Assembly: GCF_037893015.1 (NCBI RefSeq)
Contig: NC_133658.1
Coordinates: 62,105,636 to 62,169,635, forward strand
Direction of reading: 5' to 3'
DNA from: Macrotis lagotis
Lineage: Eukaryota > Chordata > Mammalia > Peramelemorphia > Peramelidae
Length of the DNA: 64,000 bases
The position numbers were made by a program, and so were the translations under genes. The number at the start of each line of letters is the position of its first letter. The stretch's first letter is position 1. The notes below the pieces were generated by a model. That model was not told the origin of the DNA. It saw only the letters and a program-made list of their open reading frames with translations, and made no database searches. Shown here in pieces: positions 25,815 through 37,873 of the stretch.

Positions 25815-26006
25815 ATCCAAGTGCTATAATGGGTAGAGCTAAGCCCAGTGCCAGAAAGACCTGATTTCAAATCTGATCTCAGATACTTCCTAGTGTGTGA
25901 CCTTGGGCAAGGCCCTTACCCTGGGTGCCTTAGTCTCCTTCTCTATAGGATAATAACTTCCCAAGGTTGTTGTAGAATCCAGTGAGATAATCATAAAGCA
26001 CTTAGC

Positions 26007-26038
<32 letters not shown>

Positions 26039-26040
26039 TC
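25815..26040 (+). mobile_element. Old CORE-SINE/MIR-like element ending in (TG)n
   Basis: 'tgctataatgggtagagc', 'gtgtgtgaccttgggcaagg', 'ttagtctccttctctatagg', 'cagtgagataatcataaagc', and then (GT)n at 26011-26038. It fills most of the gap between the CTRL and PSKH1 3' ends. Confidence 0.6.
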
Positions 26041-26159
26041 ATTATTAGCATCATTATTCTTTTCCTGCCCTCTCTTCTTCCTCTTTTCCCAACCCCAAAC
26101 CCAGGAAGCAGTCATGGCCCACAGGGATGGCACAGTCATCCTGGGGGGGAGACTGCAGG

Positions 26160-26165
26160 TTTATT
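26160..26165 (-). terminator. Distal PSKH1 polyadenylation signal
   Basis: TTTATT on + gives AATAAA on the - strand, 4.15 kb after the PSKH1 stop. Its AT-rich surroundings look like a conserved 3' end. An alternative AATAAA (-) is at 27076-27081. Which is used cannot be told here. Confidence 0.55.
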
Positions 26166-28170
26166 GAATATGCAATATACATTTGCAAATTGAGTACACA
26201 AAATAAATAACTATACATTCTCAATTCAATGGCACGAGCTCCCAGGGAACAATAATATGAGGGACTTTCATGTCAAAGGCTGAAACAGAGTCAATGTCTC
26301 AAACCCACAAGTATACATTTATCCTGCCTCTCCTGGGTTTGAGGAAGGAGGTATCAGGGTCCAAGAAGGTTTACTTGGCAAAGAAGTGGGGTAGTGGTGT
26401 TTAGGAAGAAAGTCTGCTGAAGGGTTAGGCTCCCCTAAGAGATCCCTGGGAACCAAAAGACAGTAGGGGCACCCAGGAAGCTCCCACCCAGTCATCTCCC
26501 TTCTCCTAAGCAAGACAAACCCATCAAACCTTCCAGGGTGAGGGCTCCCAGCAGCAGGAAAGAGGACAGGCTGAAGGAGGCATGGGAGCAAAGGGCTCGA
26601 GGTCCACACCAGGGATTTGCTTTGCAGTCCCATAGGCTTCCAGCCACTGTCCAGCACTCCAGGAGATTGGGAAAGATTTTTCCTGGCTGTGGACTATCTA
26701 CCAGAGGCAAACTGACTTTGGCACAGTAAATGGGACCTCAAAGTCAGATAAAGTGGCCCAGGAGAATAGGCTCTAGGTTCCCCAGGCCTTGGAGAAGGCA
26801 CTCTGTGACACATGGCTCTCTCTCTGGCACAAAAGTGCACTTGCATACACAAACAATACAAAGTCACTTTGGCTTGGTTTTCCTGTTGGTACCAAGGAAT
26901 CACCAGGAGAAAAGGCCTGGTCCTTGGCACTGCTGGTCAGGGTTGGTAACAATGTTCATATGCATAGTGTTTTCTTTTTGCTATTGGCATGCTTTAAATA
27001 AAGAACAGTGTTCCCAAAGATATCTACAGGTCAGGGATATGGGAGAATAATCACTTGTTTTCTTGGCATGGGGATTTTATTAAGGAGGCAACTTGACTCC
27101 TCTACTAGAAATTAAGCCCTAGCCCCTTCTCAAATTTGCTGAAAGCAGCTTCAGTTTAAAAACAGGCAAGAAAAACTGAGGGAAGCCCCCTAAAATGGGC
27201 TCTAATGCTCCAGTTTAGCTGCAAGTCCATGCATTTAAGAGGAGTCAGAGATGTCTAAGCAGACAATATGGTCTGGTTAGGACTGACAGCACACAGTCCC
27301 AAATGGGTCATGTTGAGGGGAACCAGCCCCCTTCCATCCCAACCCTGCAGCTTCACCTAGGGGCACTAGGGCCTCCCCCACCCCTTTCCTGCAGGACTGG
27401 GCAGATTCACACAGTATTGCTAAGTTCCACAAGAAATTTAAGGACAGGCTTCCCAGGGAGGGGAAGGGGATGGAAGAATGAATGAAAACTATCACTAAGC
27501 CCTGCCTTCAGACCTCTTCTTCCTCAGGCAGCACAATTCCAGTTCCAGGACCTCCAGTCAGACCCTGTGGTGGATTATTACCCAGGCTCACTACCCATCC
27601 ATGCCCCAAGCAGCCACCAGGTGGCACTTGGAAAGAGTCACTTTATCCAGGGAAGACTGGTTCACTTAGTGGGCAAACCCTGATACACAAGGCAAAAGAG
27701 CCCTGAAAACATTCTGCAGGGTATGATGGAAAAAGTAGGACAGAAAGATGAGCTCTGAAAAATATAGGGAAAACAAGGCAAAGCCAAGGGGTCTACATTG
27801 GGATAGCAGAGACAGCACTTGGGGGTCAGAAAAAAGAGGTAACACTCATCCTAGAAATGGAAAAATCCTTGAAAATGGAGGCAGAGTACAACTCCTTCTC
27901 CAAGGTCAACAAGGTATAGAGGATAAAACAGGAAAGAGGAAATATTTCTAGTTTCCTAAGGGGAAGGAAAAACTGGTAGCCACAACTCTGTTTATAGGCC
28001 AAGGTGACCTCAATCTGTCTTGTCGAGACCACCATCAGCTGGTTTTCTCTCCAGTCCAAGGAGCTACTAATAGGCAGGAAAACCAGCCATTATCCTCTTC
28101 TTTCCTGGCTACACCCTTCCAGAGCTTAGGACTAGGTAGGGTTGGGTATCTCTTTTAGAAATAATTTCCT

Positions 28171-28337
28171 TGGGGCAGCTAGGTGGCACAGTGGATAGAG
28201 CACCAGCCCTGGAGTCAGGAGTACCTGAGTTCAAATCTGGCCTCAGACACTTAATAATTGCCTAGCTGTGTGGCCTTGGGCAAGCCACTTAACACCATTG
28301 CTTTGCAAAAACTAAAAAAAAAAAAATAAATAATTAA
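28171..28337 (+). mobile_element. Marsupial tRNA-derived SINE in PSKH1 3' UTR
   Basis: A full forward copy with a poly(A) tail. AAATAATTTCCT at 28159-28170 recurs at 28338-28349 (12 of 12). It is antisense to PSKH1. Confidence 0.93.
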
Positions 28338-28458
28338 AAATAATTTCCTGGGAGAAATCAGATGAAAGGTAAGAAGGCCAGGACAACATTGGGATAATAG
28401 GACATTTGAACCCTTTGAACCAGATGGGTACCAGATCTGCCTTGAAATAGTCACTGTG

Positions 28459-28616
28459 GGGGCGGCTAGGTGGTGCAGTGGATAGAGCACCAGTCTTGGA
28501 GTCAGGAGTACCTGGGTTCAAATCCAACCCCAGACACTTAGTAATTACCTAGCCGTGTGGCCTTGGGCAAGCCACTTAACCCCACTGCCTTGAAAAAAAA
28601 AATCTAAAAAAAAAAA
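28459..28616 (+). mobile_element. Marsupial tRNA-derived SINE in PSKH1 3' UTR (second)
   Basis: A full forward copy with a two-part poly(A) tail. AAATAGTCACTGTG at 28445-28458 recurs at 28617-28630 (14 of 14). Confidence 0.94.
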
Positions 28617-28648
28617 AAATAGTCACTGTGATCCTCCCAGGGGATGTT

Positions 28649-28890
28649 AGGCAGCTAGGTGGTGCAGTAGGGTGATGCCCTAGCTACTGTAGTCAGAAAG
28701 ATGTAAATTCAAATTCTGCCATAGACACTTTCTAGTTGTGTGACCCTGGGCAAGTTACTTCATCCTGTTTACCTCATTTGTAAAATGATCTTTAGAAAGA
28801 AATGGCAAACTACTCTAGGATCTTTGCCAAGAAGACCCTAAAAGGGGTCATGAATTAAACACGGCTAAAAATGATCAAACAACAAAGAAA
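28649..28890 (+). mobile_element. Longer tRNA-derived SINE with RTE-type tail
   Basis: It begins 'ggcagctaggtggtgcag' like the short family. After 'gtgtgaccctgggcaagtta' it continues 'aatggcaaactactctagg', 'tttgccaagaagaccc', 'aaaaggggtcatgaa' and 'aaacaacaaag'. That 3' half, without poly(A), suggests use of an RTE/BovB-type LINE. Two antisense relatives lie at 42308-42561 and 60133-60358. Confidence 0.75.
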
Positions 28891-30316
28891 CAACCTAAGG
28901 GAAGGAAGCACTTTGTCTTAAGGGATGGAAAAACCAAGATGGCTACATGTCCTCTTTTTTCACATATACATACTTCTATTTAAAAATAGAACCTATAGAA
29001 AGCTAGGCCCCACTCAGGCCTCTAAGTGAACCCTTCCCCCATTCACTAGACTTGGATGTTCAGTTGCCCTCCTCCCATGGCATTTCCTCCCCAAAGCATA
29101 GCATACTCTTGTTTCAAGAATGACCACTCACACACCCTGGCAAATTCTCTGACTCCCTCCAGGCACTTCCTCAAGCCCAGGTGAGCCTACCATAAAGGCA
29201 ATACCATTTCCTATTGGTTACAGGAGCGGTACTGATCAGAAAGGGTCCTCTGATGCCAAATACATATTATAGATATCAGCTCTGATTTCAGTGTTCCCTT
29301 CTATATTTCTGAATAGTTGGAGTCTAAAGATGCTCTGAGTCAACTGGGTCATCCCAAGGAAAGGAAGGAGAAGAAAAGGAAGTGAAGGAAAAGAATAAGG
29401 ATAGCTATCTTGTTAAGTTTCCTATTAAGCCTTCAAACAAGCAGAAGAGTCAAGGGAAACTCATTTGATAAGGAAGCTCTCATATATTAGCCCCATCTGG
29501 CTCTAAGTGCATGAAAAAAATAAGGAAGCCTAGGGCTTTGGTTAAAAAACAAAAACAAAAACCACCTCTCTTGAGGATTTGGGACCTTACAACCAAATAC
29601 TGTAGCTTGCAAGGAGGGGAAGCTCTTAGCCCAAGCCAGAAGCCTGGCCATGTGACATTACATTCACAAATACCATTGCTAGGGTGAGAAGAGCAAGGAG
29701 AAAGGGAAGGAGGGACAAGGGCTTCCCTTAGAAAAAAAAAATTTCCCTTTCTTTAAATTGCAGTGAGGAACTCTGCTTCTAAGACTTGCCCTACCACAAG
29801 ATGCTCAGACCTAAAATTCTAGATTGCCTAGGAAGTGGTCCCCGCCCCCACCTCTGCAGTTCTGACACAGCAGGAAGCTTTTGGTAGTTGAGTCATAGCC
29901 ACTCAGTACTTCAACCTCCCAGGAAAGGTGGGCACACAACAGAAATACCATCCTTTGTCATCTGAGAGGGGCTCTTGAAACACATAAACATGCCACCTAG
30001 GTATATGGTATGGCTGTGGGCAGACAAACTCAGTCCTTAGACTCTGGCATTAATAAATAATACTGGCTCCGCAGCTCCACCAGGCTTTTCTTCTTCTGGA
30101 GAACCCCATTAACCTGGGGATGGCACAAGGCACTTGAGACAGTGAATATCTGGCAAAGGGATGGGAAGTCTGTTGAGTAATCTCAGACCCTTCCCCAGTG
30201 AGAAGGTGAATTGGGTCACTGTGGTGCCTGCTCCAGCTCTCTGGGTATTTGGTCCCCCTGCTACTTCCCAAGAATATGTGTGAGAAGACCTCAGGTGCAC
30301 AAAGAGAGCTGCCAGC

Positions 30317-30634
30317 TCAGCCATTGTACTGCTGTTGATAGCGCAAGTTGAGCTCTCGAAGTTCCCGCTCACGCGCACGCCGAGACTTATTGGACTTGGT
30401 TGAGCGGCTGGAGCGTGTGGACTGAGCCGACTTGGTGCTCTGGCACCGAGAGGATGCCCTCTTGAGGAGATTCTGGGAAATGGAGCGGTGCAGATTCTTC
30501 ATGGATGAAGAGGCAGCCATGCTCACCACCCATGGGTGCTTCAAGGCTTGGAGAGCTGTCATCCTGGCTCCGGGATCCACAGTTAGCAGACGGTCAATGA
30601 AGTCCTTTGCCAAGTTGGACACACTGGGCCAGGG
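30317..30634 (-). CDS. PSKH1: Protein serine kinase H1, last coding exon (partial gene)
   Basis: PSKH1 is a CaMK-group Ser/Thr kinase anchored by N-terminal acylation at the Golgi and plasma membrane and also seen in nuclear speckles. This exon codes for the last 105 residues plus stop, roughly 320-424 if the protein is the usual 424 aa. It starts [17 protein letters not shown] after a CAG acceptor (phase 0) preceded by a pyrimidine run. It holds kinase subdomain XI (the Arg of [14 protein letters not shown]) and the family's Ser/Arg/Lys-rich tail ([23 protein letters not shown]). It ends [11 protein letters not shown]. It differs from human, as I recall it, by a few conservative changes. No other coding exon of the gene is present up to 64000. 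Confidence 0.95.
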   Translation of the reverse strand, partial: PWPSVSNLAKDFIDRLLTVDPGARMTALQALKHPWVVSMAASSSMKNLHRSISQNLLKRASSRCQSTKSAQSTRSSRSTKSNKSRRARERELRELNLRYQQQYNG

Positions 30635-30689
30635 CTGGAAAAGCAAAAAGGGAACCAGTTAGGGACAAAAATAAATCTTGTGATTTTGG

Positions 30690-30840
30690 TAGAGTAGAAA
30701 AATCAATAGACTTGAGAGTCAGAGTTCAAATCTATTACCTTTCTAACTGCATGATCTTGAGACAAATCATAATTTGTGTTTCAGTTTCTACACCTAAAAA
30801 TTGAGGGTTGCTCATGATCTCTGAGGTCCTTCTCTATCCT
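30690..30840 (+). mobile_element. MIR-like SINE
   Basis: 'ttgagagtcagagttcaaatc', 'actgcatgatcttgagac', 'gtttcagtttctacacc' and 'ctctgaggtccttctc' are a forward MIR/CORE-SINE. Confidence 0.55.
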
Positions 30841-31259
30841 AATCCTCTAAGAGTCAGTCCCTTTCCTGTTTCTCATACATTCTCTGAGCCCCCATGGTTG
30901 ACCCGAGGTGCCTGTTCTGATCTAAGAAGTTTAGCAACCCCAAGCCCAACCCATAGAGCTCCACAAAAGCTGTCCTGCTCTAGGCTGCCAGGCCTGGATT
31001 TTAGGTCAGACATTTCCAAATTACTCATTATCTTCTTAGGGAAAGTCTCTGAGGAATCTAGAACTATTCTTCCCACCACTTCTTAATCAAAAAATAAGCT
31101 TCCATTAGTCTCTGATAAACTGGCTGATTTCTACTTTGCTCCTACTCCTATAGCTCACATAGCTAGCATATTATCTGGGTTTGCTAGGATTTCACAATGC
31201 TCCCAGTCCTTCACATTCTGGGGGGGGGGGTAGGCTTCCCCAAGAGAACTGACTTTCTT

Positions 31260-32346
31260 TTTTTTAATTTATTTTTATTAAAGATATTATTTGAGTTTTA
31301 CACCCCCCCATCTTACTTCCCTCCCCCACCCCCCACCCCCACGGAAAGCATTTTGTCAGTCTTTACTTTGTTTCCATGTTGTACCTTGATCCAAATTGGG
31401 TGTGATGAGAGAGAAATCATATTCTTAAAGAAGAGACAAAAAGTCTAAGAGGTAACAAGATCAGACAATAAGATATGTTTTTTTCTAAATTAAAGGGAAT
31501 AGTCCTTGAACTTTGTTCAAACTCCACAGCTCCTTATCTGGATACAGATGGCACTCTCCTTTGCAGACAGCCCAAAATTGTTTCCAATTGTTGCAATGAT
31601 GGAATGAGCAAGTCCTTCAAGGTTGAACATCACTCCCATATTGCTGTTAGGGTGTACAGTGTTTTTCTGGTTCTGCTCATCTCACTCAGCATCAGTTCAT
31701 GCAAATCCCTCCGGGCTTCCCTGAAATCCCATCCCTCCTGGTTTCCCATAAAACAATAGTGTTCCATGACATACATATACCACAGTTTGCTAAGCCATTT
31801 CCCAATTGAAGGACATTTACTTGATTTCCAATTCTTTGTCACCACAAACTGGACTGCTATAAATATTTTTGTACAAGTAACGTTTTTACCCTTTTTCCTC
31901 ATCTCTTCAGGTTATAGACCCAGTAGTGGTATTGCTGAGTCAAAGGGTATGCACATTTTTGTTGCCCTTTGGGCGTAGTTCCAAATAGCTCTCCAGAAAG
32001 GTTGGATGAGTTCACAGCTCCACCAACAGTGTAATAGTGTCCCAGATTTCCACATCCCTTCCAACAATGATCATTATCCTTCCTGGTCATACTAGCCAAT
32101 CTGAGAGGTGTGAGGTGGTACCTCAGAGAAGCTTTAATTTGCATTTCTCTAATAATTAATGATTTAGAGCAATTTTTCATATGGCTAGGGATTGCTTTGA
32201 TCTCCTCATCTGTAAATTGCCTTTGCACATCCTTTGACCATTTGTCAATTGGGGAATTCCTTTTTGTTTTAAAAATATACTCAGTTCTCTGTATATTTTA
32301 GAAATGAGTCCTTTGTCAGAATCCTTAGTTGTAAAGATTGTTTCCC
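31260..32346 (-). mobile_element. Young 5'-truncated L1 with 17-bp target duplication
   Basis: On the - strand this is the ORF2 C-terminus, 3' UTR and poly(A). The frame at 31899-32228 includes EMQIKASLRYHLTPLR and the zinc-knuckle-like CWKGCGNLGH that mark L1 ORF2. The flanks AGAGAACTGACTTTCTT (31243-31259) and AGAGAACTGGCTTTCTT (32347-32363) match at 16 of 17. The same 109-residue frame, residue for residue, occurs at 46030-46359 on the + strand. Confidence 0.93.
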
Positions 32347-32363
32347 AGAGAACTGGCTTTCTT

Positions 32364-35300
32364 GACAGTCACAGTGCCTCCCCAGAGTAGGCCCAAACCA
32401 ACTCAGCAAAATGCCTGTCCTACTTCCTGACCACTACTTGATCCAATTCTCCTTAAGACTAAAGAGACAGCATAACAAGGTCTGAAATAAAGCTTCTTTA
32501 GACCAGCCTTTCTTTAGCCAAAGAAACATAAGAAACATTTTGGCCTTGAAATGACAAAAACTCTCACCCGTGATGAAAAGGAAGCTCTTCTCAGTCCCTT
32601 CACAAACTGCAGTTTAATTCAGTTTTAATTTAAATTTCATTAAGTGTCTCCTGCCTTGATAGCCTTGGGCTTGCTAGAACTAGGGGATGTGGAATTTAGA
32701 GAAGACACATGTGTCCTGCCCTTAGCCAGTTTATTACAGGCCTTAAAAAAAAGTATTTTGATAACTTCATTTCAATATAATTGGTGTCCTCAATCATGTG
32801 CTATACTAGAAATGTCTCCATTATGACTTAGGAACCTCTCAAAAGTGAAGGATCTTGTTAGCCTTACTGCTCCCCTCTGACCAGATGGCTCTACCAAAGG
32901 CTCCCATTACCCAGATGTCCAGGCCAATCATCTCTTCATTTCTCAGCAGGCAGCAATCCCAAAGTCTTCAACAAGTTCTTGGTTGCCATCCTCCATTAGA
33001 ATGTAAGCTCTCCGAGGGCAGGGATTACATTCTTTTTTGCTGGCATTTGTATCCCCAGTGATCAAGATAAATGTTTAATAAATGCTTGGGGTCCAAACCC
33101 CTCACTAGATTGCAAAAGGGGTCACTCACGGGTAGGGTCTCCCTACATAGGGAGAATGGGCAGGGAAATTGACTCACAAAGCTAAAGGGTTTTTTTTGTT
33201 TTTTTTTTAAAGGGTAGGTAGTATAAGGTAGTGCGAAAATTACAGAAGTTCAGAGTCAGAAGATCTGGATTTGGATTCCAGTATGGATATTAACTTTGAT
33301 ACCATGAATGACTTATTTTCCCACTCTGAACTTCAGTTTTCTCATCTAGAAAATGGGTCTAAAGCTATTTTACAATCTACCTTATAGGGTTGTAGTGCAG
33401 GTAGAAGTTTATAAATGTGAGCTTTAATACCTGTCTATACAATCAGCTAGTTTTAACTACCCAAACAATGAACTCATGATCAAATTGGATTTTTTAAGCA
33501 ACCAATTACTCTAGTTTCATGAGAAAGGGAGGCTGGCAGGTTCACTAATGAGCAATCTCTTCCAGTCAGCAAACACAAATCATCGTATTGATCTGTTTAC
33601 GCCACTAGAGGGCTCACCTGCTGTACTCTGTAACTCAAATTTTAATTCATTATATTCCTCTGAGGAAAATAACAACATATCCAAGGCCACTAATTAGAAG
33701 GTGCCATCTTAATCTGATGGGCTGGAGCTAAATTTCACATAAACACAGCATGGACAGAAAGTTCACTCTTTGAGAGCAGAAACTGTTTCATTGTATGTGT
33801 GTATGCATGTAGTCTCATAGCATAATAGAACCAACCTTCTATACAATAAGCACTTAATAAAGGTTTGTGGAATTTAACTGAACTTTGACAAAGCTGGATA
33901 CTAGGATAAAGCATACTACTAAATTCAGGATGAAGTGAACAAAGACCATGTATGACAAGGACAGAGAATGAGGCAGGTGGCTTTGATCAGGGCAGCAAGA
34001 TCAAGAAAGTATTCCCTATCCTACTGAGCGTCTTCCTGATTAAGCTGGAGAGGTTTCCTAGTTGAAAAAACTGTTTCTTTGCAACACTACTAAGCAAGGC
34101 AGCATGAACAGAGGGGAAGGCAGGGGGGAAAAAAACGTGTCATAAGGAGAAGCAATGGAAGAAACATGAAAAAGGACAAAAAAAAATTAAGTCTCTGATA
34201 CATTGAGTATTTGGATGGAAATGGGGAAAAGCTAGATCCCTGGGACTCCCTGAAGAACAAGATGGACCAGACTGAATATTATGTTAAAGCTTCCTTGAGG
34301 TAACATGATGTAAAAAACCCTTCCAAGAAGTGAGGGGACATAGGCTACTGTCCTAGCTCTACCAATTCTAAGATGCAGGATCTTGGAAAACTTAGTTTCT
34401 CTGAATTTCAAATCCTCAAATATTAAAAAAAAGAAAAGAAATGACTAACTCCTCCCTTGCCTCCCTCACAAAGCTTTGGTGAAGATCAAATGAGGCAATA
34501 TATGAGAGCGAAAATGATTTAAAAAGTAGAAGGTGCCATACAACGTAAAAGAGGTAGTGAAAGCACTTCTACTACCCTTGTTTTTGCTCATCTCCATCTT
34601 ACCCATGTCCCCACTTCTCTAAACAATACCTCTGTGGCCTCCACACTATAGATATCTACTATATCACATTCCAAGAAACTCCCCTCTTAAGGCAGGAAGC
34701 AGAGGGCCTTTGTCAGCCAACTCAAGTCTGCTCACTCTGCAACTACTGAAATGGGAAGAATCTGCTGTAATTAATTCTCATTAAAACTCAGCATTAAGAA
34801 AAACTGCAAGACTCTTCATCCTTTTTTCTTCCTTTCTACAAAATACCTAAGCCACAGTCATGGGGCAGGGAATAATCAGGGGAAGGGAGGTAAAAGGAAG
34901 CTATAGAGATTTGCTTAGTATGATGCCTAAGGGGGTAAGTTAGAAGATTCCAAGTTGGAAAACACAGTATCAAAAACTGGGAGTCATCTAAGTCTAAGCC
35001 CTATATGAAAGAAATCCCTACTGTAACTTACAGGACAAATGGTTCTCCAGTCTCTATTTGAGGATCTGCAATGAGGGAAATAGGTCACATTTTTGGTCCT
35101 AAGGGGAACAGTTTGGTAGATTTCAACTAATCTTCATATGAGGTAGCATCTGGTTAACTTAGCAAAAGGTAAATTCTCCAAGGTAACCTCTGAACAGCTC
35201 CAAATGGGAGGAAGTTTTCCCTAAGACTTAACACTGAATCCCCTCTGCACCTTGCACCTACTGGTCCTGGTTCTGCCTCTATGATCAAAGAAACCATGGC

Positions 35301-37686
35301 TCATCACTCCCCCACATTGGCAGACCCCAGCCCTGCCCCATTCTTCCAGTCAAACATCCCCATTTCTTTTAGTGATCCTCATATGACATGGTGACTCAAG
35401 GACCTTCTTTCCTAAAGATGAGCAATTAGAGAGCTGATTCTATATAGAACTTTACACTATAGAGAGGACTTTTTCCTTTCGACAATGCTGTGAAACTCTG
35501 AGATGAATGCAGGAGAAATTTTCTCACCAGTTCTACGCAGTGGGAATAAGGATCATTGTCTGAGGTCACCAATATTCCTCGAATTTTACTCTCTATAAGA
35601 TCTTGTCTGGGTGTTGAGAGGCTGAGTGAGGTTGGCTGGCAGACTCTTTGCACATAAAGAGTTAATTAGGAGAGAGAATTGGTGTCCAAAGCTAACTGCT
35701 ATAAACTGTGATTGCTTTTCAATGCCATATCCTAAGCATAACAGGCAAACCCTGGAGAAGCTCAGCCTTTCCTCTAAGACACTGGTCCTGACTTGCCCTT
35801 TGATTTCTTGTGGTCACAAATAGCAGTGCCTCTTCAAAGGTTTTCCATGCCCTTGGGAATCTTGTTCTAAAAAGAAAAGGTGTGCCCCTCCCCTTCTCTT
35901 GTCAAGGTAGCTAATCCCTACTTTGCTGGCCATCTGTCACCAATGGGGAAATCCCTTCCTATGGATTGGCAACTGGTCTTTCTATGCCTAAAATTGTAGA
36001 GATAGAATACTACAGTGAAAAGGGTGAAAGGAATATGGCCAGCAAGTCCTTTGCATGGAAATAAGAAATGCAATCTGCTTCTTTTTGTTTCTAGCCCTTG
36101 TGTTTTTCCCTATTGGTGATTAGCCTTCCAAGAAGCTACTAAATCCCTGTAGCCTAATGGGAAATATCCAAAAGCCGGAAGATCTACCAGTCAGTCTCCC
36201 CAAAGATTCCCCCAAGGGTCTTCTCTTAGTAATCTGTTCTGGTGATAGTGACCCTTGCTTACCAGGAAAAGAGGTAGAGTTTACATGGTTCTGTCTCACA
36301 ACTGTCCCATTTTATTCTTCTAGCAAGAGTTAGTTCTCAGCAGAGAATGTGCCTCCAGACACAAACACTCAAGAGTTTGATCTGTAGCCAGGGGACTTCA
36401 AAATGATCTAGTTCCAGAAAGGTCAATTCTGTCACATTCTCTTCATCTCGTGGGTACGAAATCTGAGAGACCAAAGAAAATCCCAAGTGTTTTAGAAAGA
36501 CCAGTGCTCACTCAGCAAAACCTAAAAACCCACAACAATTCAGAGCATGCCTAGTAACATCAGAACTTGAACAAGGAGAAAGGAATCAATGCTTTCTGTA
36601 GAGAACAGAAACAATGAATGATCAAACTAGTGGATGCCTCCTCTCAGGCATGGGCCTATACTCCTGTCTTCTAACAGAGCCCTGGAGGTATCAGCTGGAG
36701 AGGCTCCCTGTTTATAACACCATCTGTTCCAGCTGCCCTGATAACAAGACACAGTTCAGAATAGTAGGAGAGGAATCTGAGCAGGAGTTAGTAATCTAGG
36801 CTCCAGCCCAGGGTTCTCTATCTTTTTTGTGCTTTGGACTGTTTTGTCAACCTGAGGAAGCCTACAGACCCTTCTCAGAATCATGTTTTAAATGCATAAA
36901 AAATATGTAAGCTTGTGAAGGAAACTAATATTGAAATACAGTTATCTAAATTTTAGAAAAACAAGTTGGTAGACCACAGGCAGATCACACCCCTGCTCTA
37001 CTCTATTTGCCACTTACTAGTTCCATGACTGAATAATTCCTCTCTTGGGGCCTATTTCCTGAGGGGGTTTGAGTAGCTGAGGTTCTTTCTAGAGTCAACA
37101 TTCTAAGATCACTCATTTTAAAAAAATTCTCTTAATATTACAAATAATGCTTCAATCTGGATATACATTTTACTTTTTACTTGGCTTGCAATTCTGATGT
37201 CTAGCCTGTCAGTGTCTTCTGTCTCTACACCAAGGAGCCTGACCCTTAGGCCACATTCTACTTTGTAAAAATCCCCCAATGGGTCCAGTTGTAGTCTTCA
37301 TTCTATAGAAGAGAAATTCATTAATTTTTTTAAAAGATATACAGAAAACATTTAGAGTGTTACCTCAATCATGATTGACAGGTCCTTTCAAGAAGAGTAT
37401 GACTGCTTTTCACTATCCTAGTCCTCCCCTATAGTCTGATAAGGCCTTTCATTCCTACTTTTCTAATCCTTTTCATTCTCCTTCTATAGGAGTTATTAAT
37501 AGTAAGCAGGACCCAGGTTCTAAAGGATGTCAAGTTACTTGCTGCTCAGTCCTGTGTCCTATGTCAGCTTCCCATCACTCTCCTCACATCACAAACACCA
37601 CAGAATTTTGGAATGTGGGATTCATAGAACTGAGAATTACTTTAGAGAGGATCCATTTCAAGTCCCTCATTTTAAAAGAAGAGGTA
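32364..37686. other. Intron stretch with old repeat fragments
   Basis: Recognised: an L2 3'-end-like piece at about 32998-33092 (+; 'gaatgtaagctctccgaggg', 'tatccccagtg', 'ttaataaatgcttgg'); an MIR at 33225-33445 (+); an L2-like end at about 33760-33880 (+); an MIR-like element at about 34335-34560 (+); and a possible MIR-like piece at about 37630-37684. No exon, RNA gene or DNA transposon was seen elsewhere, including 34560-37600. Confidence 0.4.
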
Positions 37687-37873
37687 GGGGCAGCTAGGTG
37701 GTGCAGTGGATAGAGCACTGGCCCTAGAGTTAGGAGTACCTGAGTTCAAATCCAGCCTCAGACACTTAATAATTGCCTGGCTGTGTGGCCTTGGGCAAGC
37801 CACTTAACCCCAATTGCCTTGCAAAAAACAAACAAAAGCAAGCAAACAAAAAAAAAAACCCTAAAAAAAAAAA
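37687..37873 (+). mobile_element. Marsupial tRNA-derived SINE
   Basis: Forward full-length copy with a long A-rich tail (AAACAAAC units, then poly(A)). AAGAGGT flanks both ends (about 37680 and 37873). Confidence 0.9.

Larger units (their letters stand above)
26140..30316 (-). other. PSKH1: PSKH1 3' untranslated region (predicted)
   Basis: The stretch runs from the PSKH1 stop to the distal hexamer with no competing gene. Open frames inside on either strand (for example near 26319-26657, 26730-27050 and 30109-30378) show no protein motif. Three SINEs have inserted at 28171-28900. The end near 26140 is inferred from the hexamer only. A proximal end near 27060 would shorten the UTR by about 0.9 kb. 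Confidence 0.6.

Noticed and set aside
28171-28616. tRNA genes suggested by GTTCAAATC boxes
   Set aside because: These are B-box-like parts of SINE copies with poly(A) tails and target duplications, and they lack a full cloverleaf.
30432-30662. 76-codon + strand frame over the PSKH1 exon
   Set aside because: Antisense shadow of the conserved PSKH1 coding exon.
31899-32228. 109-codon - strand frame with a Cys/His motif as a host zinc-binding gene
   Set aside because: Identical to the frame at 46030-46359. It is the L1 ORF2 C-terminus, bounded by an L1 tail and target duplications.
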